A stretch of DNA of 18,200 nucleotides from an uncultured Erysipelotrichaceae bacterium (GTDB taxonomy: Bacteria > Bacillota_I > Bacilli_A > RF39 > UBA660): assembly GCA_902795725.1 (NCBI GenBank), contig CADBLY010000013.1, forward strand, positions 1 through 18,200, written 5' to 3'. The position numbers were made by a program, and so were the translations under genes. Shown here piece by piece: positions 14,110 to 18,200 of this stretch; within the stretch, counting starts at the first letter, position 1, and each line of letters starts with the position of its first letter. Below the pieces are notes generated by a model. That model made no database searches. It saw only the letters and a list, made by a program, of their open reading frames with translations, and had not been told where the DNA came from.

Positions 14110-15048
14110 ATGACTAGAAGATTTAAAACTAAAAAAAGAATAAACTATAGTAAGTTAATCATTGTTATAGTTATTTTTCTTCTTATTTTTTTCTTTTATC
14201 ATTCTTTGTCTAAAAAATCTGTTATAAAAACTAATAAAAAGCTTTTAAATTATTTAACAAAATCATATGATAAATATTCATATAAAGAAGTTAAACAAGA
14301 TTCTGCTATTATAACTGTTTTTAATAGTATTAAAGATAGTATTAATAGTCCTAGCAAATTATTAATAAAAGATTTACTATATGAAAATAAAAAAAAGGAA
14401 GAAGTTGTTCAAACAGTATCAGATAATAATAATACTCCTTTAGTATATATTTATAATACACATCAAAAAGAAGCTTATGCAGCTTTTTATGTTGAAGATT
14501 ATAATATAAATCCTGATGTTTTATTAATGAGCCATATTATGCAAGAAAAGTTAAATAATGAAGGGATTACTACTATTGTTGAGGAAAATAATATAACTAA
14601 GTATCTTAAAGATAATGATATGGATTATTCAGATAGTTATCAAGCTAGTAGAGTATACTTAAAAGATACTATAAATAAATATCCTAATTTAAAGTTAATA
14701 ATAGATCTTCATAGAGATGCTACTAGTAAAGATATATCTACAACATTTATTAACGATTTAGGTTGTGCGAGAATTATGTTCGTTGTGGGTAATGATTATG
14801 ATAGTTATCAAAAAAATTTAGAGACTACTAATACGCTTAATAATAAAATAAGTAATAATTATCCTAGTTTAACTAGGGGAGTATTACAAAAGAAAGGTAA
14901 GGGTGTGAATGGCGTTTATAATCAAGATTTAGGTAGTAATATTATTCTATTAGAACTAGGTAGTGATAAAAACAATATTGATGAATTGACTAATACTATT
15001 GATTTAATTGTTCCAATTATAAAGGAGTATATTAATGAAAAAGCATAA
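14110..15048 (+). CDS. spoIIP: Stage II sporulation protein P-like peptidoglycan hydrolase
   Basis: Membrane-anchored zinc amidase/endopeptidase that in endospore formers works with SpoIID and SpoIIM to degrade septal peptidoglycan during engulfment. Seen: basic N-terminus (TRRFKTKKR), one membrane helix at about 17-35, a linker, then the SpoIIP catalytic domain from LVYIYNTHQKEAY (H118, E121) through SYQASRVYLKDTI, LKLIIDLHRDAT (H201), ARIMFVVGNDYDSYQKNLET, RGVLQKKGKGVNGVYNQDLG and ILLELGSDKNNIDEL. The H-E pair, DLHRDA and the late E are the family metal and catalytic residues. Length 312 is short for SpoIIP (about 400). Start chosen: ATG at 14110 behind AGGTGAT. It could serve vegetative wall hydrolysis if the organism does not sporulate. 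Confidence 0.9.
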   Translation: MTRRFKTKKRINYSKLIIVIVIFLLIFFFYHSLSKKSVIKTNKKLLNYLTKSYDKYSYKEVKQDSAIITVFNSIKDSINSPSKLLIKDLLYENKKKEEVVQTVSDNNNTPLVYIYNTHQKEAYAAFYVEDYNINPDVLLMSHIMQEKLNNEGITTIVEENNITKYLKDNDMDYSDSYQASRVYLKDTINKYPNLKLIIDLHRDATSKDISTTFINDLGCARIMFVVGNDYDSYQKNLETTNTLNNKISNNYPSLTRGVLQKKGKGVNGVYNQDLGSNIILLELGSDKNNIDELTNTIDLIVPIIKEYINEKA

Positions 15049-15370
15049 AGTTAAATATAAATTCTTTAAAGGCTTATTTATCATTCTTTTTGTTATTTTT
15101 ATTGCTTTATATTTTTCAGAAGAATCAGGTTATTATGAATTTAAAAATCATAAAACTAAGGAATTAACGGAAAAACAAATTAAAAAATTTGAAGCTGATG
15201 TTGCTCTTGGTAAGCAAGTTGATATTAATGATTATATGATTATTAAAAATATAAATTATCAAAATCATATATCTAGGGCAGGATTAAGTATTTCTAATAC
15301 TATTTCCTATGTTGTAAAAAAGGGGTTGGATGGAACATTTTCATTTATTATTAAATTAGTTGAAGAATAA
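15035..15370 (+). CDS. Small single-pass membrane protein of unknown function
   Basis: 111 residues: a very basic N-terminus (MKKHKVKYKFFK), one membrane helix at about 13-30 (FIILFVIFIALYF), then an extracytoplasmic domain with LTEKQIKKFEADVALGKQVD, a YQNHISRAGLSISNTISYVV segment and a hydrophobic amphipathic C-terminus. No catalytic motif is seen. It overlaps the spoIIP end by 14 bases with AAGGAG upstream of its ATG, so it is translationally coupled and probably acts with the SpoIIP-like protein at the membrane; that partnership is inference. I do not know a name for the family. Confidence 0.8.
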   Translation: MKKHKVKYKFFKGLFIILFVIFIALYFSEESGYYEFKNHKTKELTEKQIKKFEADVALGKQVDINDYMIIKNINYQNHISRAGLSISNTISYVVKKGLDGTFSFIIKLVEE

Positions 15371-15388
15371 TTAAAAATGTTTTATAAT
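15360..15388 (+). promoter_or_regulatory. Internal promoter for the dCMP deaminase gene
   Basis: TTGAAG (15360-15365) and a perfect TATAAT (15383-15388) are 17 bases apart. Seven bases later comes GGTGAT (15396-15401), the ribosome-binding site for the ATG at 15407. The -35 box overlaps the end of the preceding gene. Confidence 0.6.
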
Positions 15389-15406
15389 GTTGAATGGTGA
15401 TTAATT

Positions 15407-15907
15407 ATGAAAGAAGTAAATTTAGATAGAAAAGATAGTTTAAATTGGGATGAATATTTTATGGCTATTGCAAAATTATCTGCTATGCGAAGTAAAGATC
15501 CTAATACTCAAGTTGGAGCTTGTATTGTATCTAAAGATAATCGTATTTTATCTATTGGATATAATGGAACACCTAATGGTTATGAAGATAAGTTTTTTCC
15601 TTGGGATAGAGTTGGTCATCCTTTAAATACTAAGTATATGTATGTTGTTCATGCAGAACGTAATGCAATATTAAATTATCGTGGTAGTTTAAAAGAATTA
15701 GAGAGTGCGAGAATATATGTTGATTTGTTTCCATGTAATGAATGTGCGAAAGAAATAATTCAAACAGGCATTAAAGAGGTAATATATTTATCTGATAAAT
15801 ATAAGGATACTAATGAAGTAAAGGCATCTAAACATATGATGGATGTATGTGGTGTTAAGTACAGGCGGCTTAATTTTAAAAATAATATAGAAATAGAGAT
15901 GAATTAA
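15407..15907 (+). CDS. dCMP deaminase (ComEB-type)
   Basis: Cytosolic zinc enzyme that deaminates dCMP to dUMP, feeding thymidylate synthesis. Seen: SWDEYF-like NWDEYFMAIAKLSAMRSKDP (18-37), TQVGACIVSKDNRILSIGYNG, then zinc-site motif HAERNAIL (H82 and catalytic E84) and PCNECAKEIIQTGI (C110, C113). The closing stretch EVIYLSDKYKDTNEVKASKH fits the family, as does the 166-residue length. The motif order separates it from the tRNA adenosine deaminase TadA, which is similar but lacks the N-terminal WDEYFM segment. It lies next to TatD hydrolase and upstream of nusB-xseA, a neighbourhood of nucleic-acid metabolism. Its stop is directly followed by the next ATG. Confidence 0.93.
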   Translation: MKEVNLDRKDSLNWDEYFMAIAKLSAMRSKDPNTQVGACIVSKDNRILSIGYNGTPNGYEDKFFPWDRVGHPLNTKYMYVVHAERNAILNYRGSLKELESARIYVDLFPCNECAKEIIQTGIKEVIYLSDKYKDTNEVKASKHMMDVCGVKYRRLNFKNNIEIEMN

Positions 15908-16672
15908 ATGTTTAGTTTAATAGAAACACATGCTCATTATAATAGTGAGTCTTTATCTGATTTAAAAGAAAAAATAATAAGTGCTAATAAAAATGATCAT
16001 TTAATGAATGTTGTTAATATTGGGTTAGATTATTATACAAGTAAGGAAGTAATAAATATAGCAACTATGAATAAAAAGTTTTATGCATCTATTGGTATTC
16101 ATCCATTATATGAAGGATTTGTATCTTCTTTATTACACCTGTATAATACTTTTGATAATAAGAAAATAGTTGCTATTGGAGAAACTGGAATTGATGCTAA
16201 TGAATCAATTGATAAACAAATTGATAAAATGATAGCTAGTATTCATTTAGCTAATGAATTATGTTTACCAGTTATTATTCATGCTAATACTGTAAAAGGG
16301 ATTAATATCTCAGCTAATAAATTATGTATTAGTTTTATAAAGCGTTTTAAGCCACAGTATGGTTTTCTTTTTCACTCCTTTCAACCAAATATAGATGATT
16401 TACATGAGATAATAAAAATGGGTGGTTATATATCAATTGGACCAATGTTTTTAAAGAAAAATGCTGATAAATCATTAGAAGTAGTAAGACAAATACCATT
16501 AGATAGATTATTAATTGAGACAGATTATCCTTATTTAACTGATATGCCAAGTGCATGTAGATTAGATATTTTTAATCGTATATGTGAACTTAAAAGAATT
16601 AATAGATATGATTGTATGCAAAGTTTAAATGATAATGCAAAAAGATTATTTTATAAGATGAATATTAATTAA
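15908..16672 (+). CDS. TatD family metal-dependent hydrolase (deoxyribonuclease)
   Basis: TIM-barrel metal-dependent hydrolase of the TatD group, whose members have 3'-5' deoxyribonuclease activity. Seen in order: ETHAHY (H8, H10), SIGIHPLYEGF, VAIGETGID (metal Glu), PVIIHANT (His), FHSFQPN (His), GYISIGPMFLKK and LLIETDYPYL (metal Asp). The usual SQKE-type contact (the Q-x-x-x-F stretch after ETGLD) is reduced here, and the His-Pro of GIHP is kept. Length 254 is typical. The ATG follows the deaminase TAA immediately, so translation is coupled or depends on a weak site inside the upstream gene. A terminator follows the stop. Confidence 0.9.
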   Translation: MFSLIETHAHYNSESLSDLKEKIISANKNDHLMNVVNIGLDYYTSKEVINIATMNKKFYASIGIHPLYEGFVSSLLHLYNTFDNKKIVAIGETGIDANESIDKQIDKMIASIHLANELCLPVIIHANTVKGINISANKLCISFIKRFKPQYGFLFHSFQPNIDDLHEIIKMGGYISIGPMFLKKNADKSLEVVRQIPLDRLLIETDYPYLTDMPSACRLDIFNRICELKRINRYDCMQSLNDNAKRLFYKMNIN

Positions 16673-16696
16673 GTTAGAGAACTAGCTTTTTTTTTT
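16671..16696 (+). terminator. Rho-independent terminator after the tatD-like gene
   Basis: AAGTTAG (16671-16677) pairs with CTAGCTT (16682-16688), one G-U pair, loop AGAA, followed by a T-tract to 16696. The left arm begins within the TAA stop codon. Confidence 0.75.
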
Positions 16697-16697
16697 A

Positions 16698-16711
16698 TAT
16701 TATAGTATACT
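16698..16711 (+). promoter_or_regulatory. Probable promoter (-10 region) of nusB-xseA
   Basis: TATACT at 16706-16711 (also TATTAT at 16698-16703) lies six bases before GGTGAT (16718-16723), matching the spacing at the other promoters here. No good -35 box is visible, because that position is inside the preceding terminator. Confidence 0.4.
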
Positions 16712-16726
16712 TAATATGGTGATATG

Positions 16727-17128
16727 ATGACTAAAACAAGAAGTGAATCAAGAAAAGATATTATGACTATTTTATATCAAATAAATGTCTATCAAGTTAA
16801 TAAGGTTGATTATAGTGTTGATGAAGTTATTGATAGTGTATTAGATATTGATAATGAATTTGTTAAAGATGTAGTTTATGGTGTAATGACTTATAAGACT
16901 GATATTGATGCATTAGCTAATGAAAATCTTAAGGATTGGACAATAGATAGATTAGGTAATACTGATCAGGCAATACTTCGTATGGCTATTTATGAAATAG
17001 TATATACCGATACACCTGATATTGTATGTATCAATGAAGCTATAGAATTAGCTAAACAGTATAGTGATGATAAAGTTAAAAACATGATTAATGCATGTTT
17101 AGATAAAATATATCATAAGAAGGTTTAA
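16727..17128 (+). CDS. nusB: Transcription antitermination factor NusB
   Basis: RNA-binding protein that with NusE (S10), NusA and NusG forms the antitermination complex on rRNA leader transcripts. The 133-residue all-helical protein matches NusB throughout: SRKDIMTILYQINVY near 7-21, FVKDVVYGVMTYKTDIDALA, NLKDWTIDRLGNTDQAILRM, YEIVYTDTPDIVCINEAIELAKQY and NMINACLDKI. Start: ATG at 16727 has the same GGTGAT-plus-3 spacing as other genes here; ATG at 16724 is directly behind the site and adds only one Met. It is followed by xseA after one base, as in many Firmicutes. Confidence 0.95.
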   Translation: MTKTRSESRKDIMTILYQINVYQVNKVDYSVDEVIDSVLDIDNEFVKDVVYGVMTYKTDIDALANENLKDWTIDRLGNTDQAILRMAIYEIVYTDTPDIVCINEAIELAKQYSDDKVKNMINACLDKIYHKKV

Positions 17129-17129
17129 T

Positions 17130-18200
17130 ATGAATGATAAGTATTTAACAGTTGGAGCTATTACTAGATATTTAAAACATAAATTTGATGAAGATGTTAA
17201 TTTAATGAATGTATATTTAAAGGGAGAAATATCTAATTTTAAAGCTCATTCATCGGGACATTTATATTTTTCTATTAAAGATGAATATAGTAAGATAAAT
17301 GCTATTATGTTTGCTGGAAATGCTAGAAAGATTAATTTTAATCCTACAGAAGGCTCTAAAGTATTAGTAAAGGGTCGAATTGGTGTTTATGAAGCAACTG
17401 GTAATTATCAGATATATGTAAATGAAATGGAAGAAGATGGTATTGGTAATTTATATATTGCTTTTGAAAAATTAAAAAAGCAACTAGCTAGTGAAGGTTT
17501 ATTTGATGAAAAGTATAAAAAGGAGGTGCCTAAATATCCAGAGAGAATTGGTGTTGTTACAGCACCTACAGGAGCTGCTGTAAAGGATATATTGTCTACT
17601 ATTAAAAGAAGATATCCAATATGTGAAACGATTCTTTTTCCATCACTTGTCCAAGGGGATATGGCTGCTTCTGATATTGTTAGGAATATAGAAAAAGCAC
17701 AATCCTATGATTTAGATGTATTAATTGTTGGGCGTGGTGGTGGATCAATTGAAGATTTATGGCCGTTTAACGAAGAGATAGTTGCTAGAGCTATATTTAA
17801 ATCTAATATTCCTGTTATAAGTGCGGTAGGGCATGAAATTGATTATACAATAGCTGATTTTGTATCCGATATGCGTGCACCTACTCCAACAGGGGCAGCT
17901 GAGATGGCAGTACCTAGTATAGCTGATTTAACGACTTTAATTTCTAATTACCGTATTAGATTAAATGAAGCTATTTTAAAACAAGTTAATTATCAAAAAT
18001 TATATTTAGATAGTATAAAGAATTCGTTTGTAATAAAAAATCCAACGATTATTTATGAAAACAGAAAACAATCATTAGATAACTTGACAGAAAAGTTAAA
18101 ATCAGTTATGTTAAATAAAGTTAGTGATTCGAGATATAGATTAGATATTTTAGCCAATAATCATATCATAACTAATCCAATTTATTTATATAAAGATTAT
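17130..18200 (+). CDS. xseA: Exodeoxyribonuclease VII large subunit, truncated by window end
   Basis: Catalytic subunit of exonuclease VII, which degrades single-stranded DNA to short oligonucleotides with the small subunit XseB. Translation from ATG 17130 is open for 357 codons to the last base. Seen: N-terminal OB-fold (YLTVGAITRYLKHKF, VYLKGEISNFKAHSSGHLYF, INAIMFAG, KVLVKGRIGVYEATGNYQIY), then the catalytic domain with PERIGVVTAPTGAAVKDILS, ILFPSLVQGD, the signature IVGRGGGSIEDLWPFNEE, and PVISAVGHEIDYTIADFVSD followed by RAPTPTGAAE. The coiled-coil region for XseB binding begins before the window ends. The family length is about 400-450, so only the C-terminus is missing. AGAAGG precedes the start. 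xseB probably follows outside the window. Confidence 0.95.
   Translation, partial: MNDKYLTVGAITRYLKHKFDEDVNLMNVYLKGEISNFKAHSSGHLYFSIKDEYSKINAIMFAGNARKINFNPTEGSKVLVKGRIGVYEATGNYQIYVNEMEEDGIGNLYIAFEKLKKQLASEGLFDEKYKKEVPKYPERIGVVTAPTGAAVKDILSTIKRRYPICETILFPSLVQGDMAASDIVRNIEKAQSYDLDVLIVGRGGGSIEDLWPFNEEIVARAIFKSNIPVISAVGHEIDYTIADFVSDMRAPTPTGAAEMAVPSIADLTTLISNYRIRLNEAILKQVNYQKLYLDSIKNSFVIKNPTIIYENRKQSLDNLTEKLKSVMLNKVSDSRYRLDILANNHIITNPIYLYKDY

Noticed and set aside
1..18200. Mycoplasma genetic code (TGA read as Trp)
   Set aside because: TGA is the natural stop of the repeat-protein gene (5177-5179) and the HAD gene (14042-14044), and conserved Trp residues are TGG.

Overview
The window is a very A+T-rich bacterial segment (roughly three quarters A+T by eye) with all genes on the plus strand, packed with 1-14 base overlaps or short gaps. 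TGA ends at least two genes (the repeat protein ending at 5179 and the HAD protein ending at 14044) and tryptophan is written TGG, so this is the standard bacterial code and not the Mycoplasma code. Gene content (QueH, TcdA, ComEB-type deaminase, YugP-type peptidase, AI-2E transporter, SpoIIP) and base composition suggest a reduced-genome Bacilli/Mollicutes-like member of the Bacillota, probably an uncultured gut-type lineage. That placement is inference.

Layout. 1-10388 reads as one long cluster opened by a promoter at 17-45 and closed by a terminator at 10354-10385: proS, frr, an AI-2E family permease, a dNMP-kinase-like P-loop protein, a 30-residue tandem-repeat protein, a 94-residue helical protein, a compact alanyl-tRNA synthetase-like protein, an unknown 214-residue protein, an RDD membrane protein, a YugP-type zinc peptidase, and a protein with two or three RNA polymerase alpha-CTD-like helix-hairpin-helix units. 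A second unit (10372-11693) holds a thioredoxin-fold lipoprotein and queH. Next comes the only large non-coding stretch (11694-12146), with its own strong promoter, a run of hairpins and up to three terminators: a candidate small RNA gene. A third unit (12123-14061) encodes TcdA, a protein of unknown function and a HAD phosphatase. A fourth (14089-16696) carries SpoIIP, a one-helix membrane protein, dCMP deaminase (with an internal promoter) and a TatD hydrolase. The last unit starts nusB and xseA, which runs off the window.

The common thread is translation and tRNA biology (proS, frr, alaS-like, queH, tcdA), nucleotide and DNA metabolism (dNMP kinase, dCMP deaminase, xseA, TatD) and transcription (nusB, alpha-CTD-like protein).

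The most unusual item is the protein at 3992-5179. Eight near-identical 30-residue repeats differ mainly at one residue just after a conserved Ile-Trp (K, I, K, Q, N, H, N, N), flanked by degenerate repeats that look mTERF-like. A single variable position in an otherwise homogenised helical-repeat array resembles modular recognition arrays such as TALE or PPR; here this is a hypothesis only. A second general observation is that the predicted promoters sit so close to their genes that the transcripts would begin almost exactly at the ribosome-binding site (usually GGTGAT).
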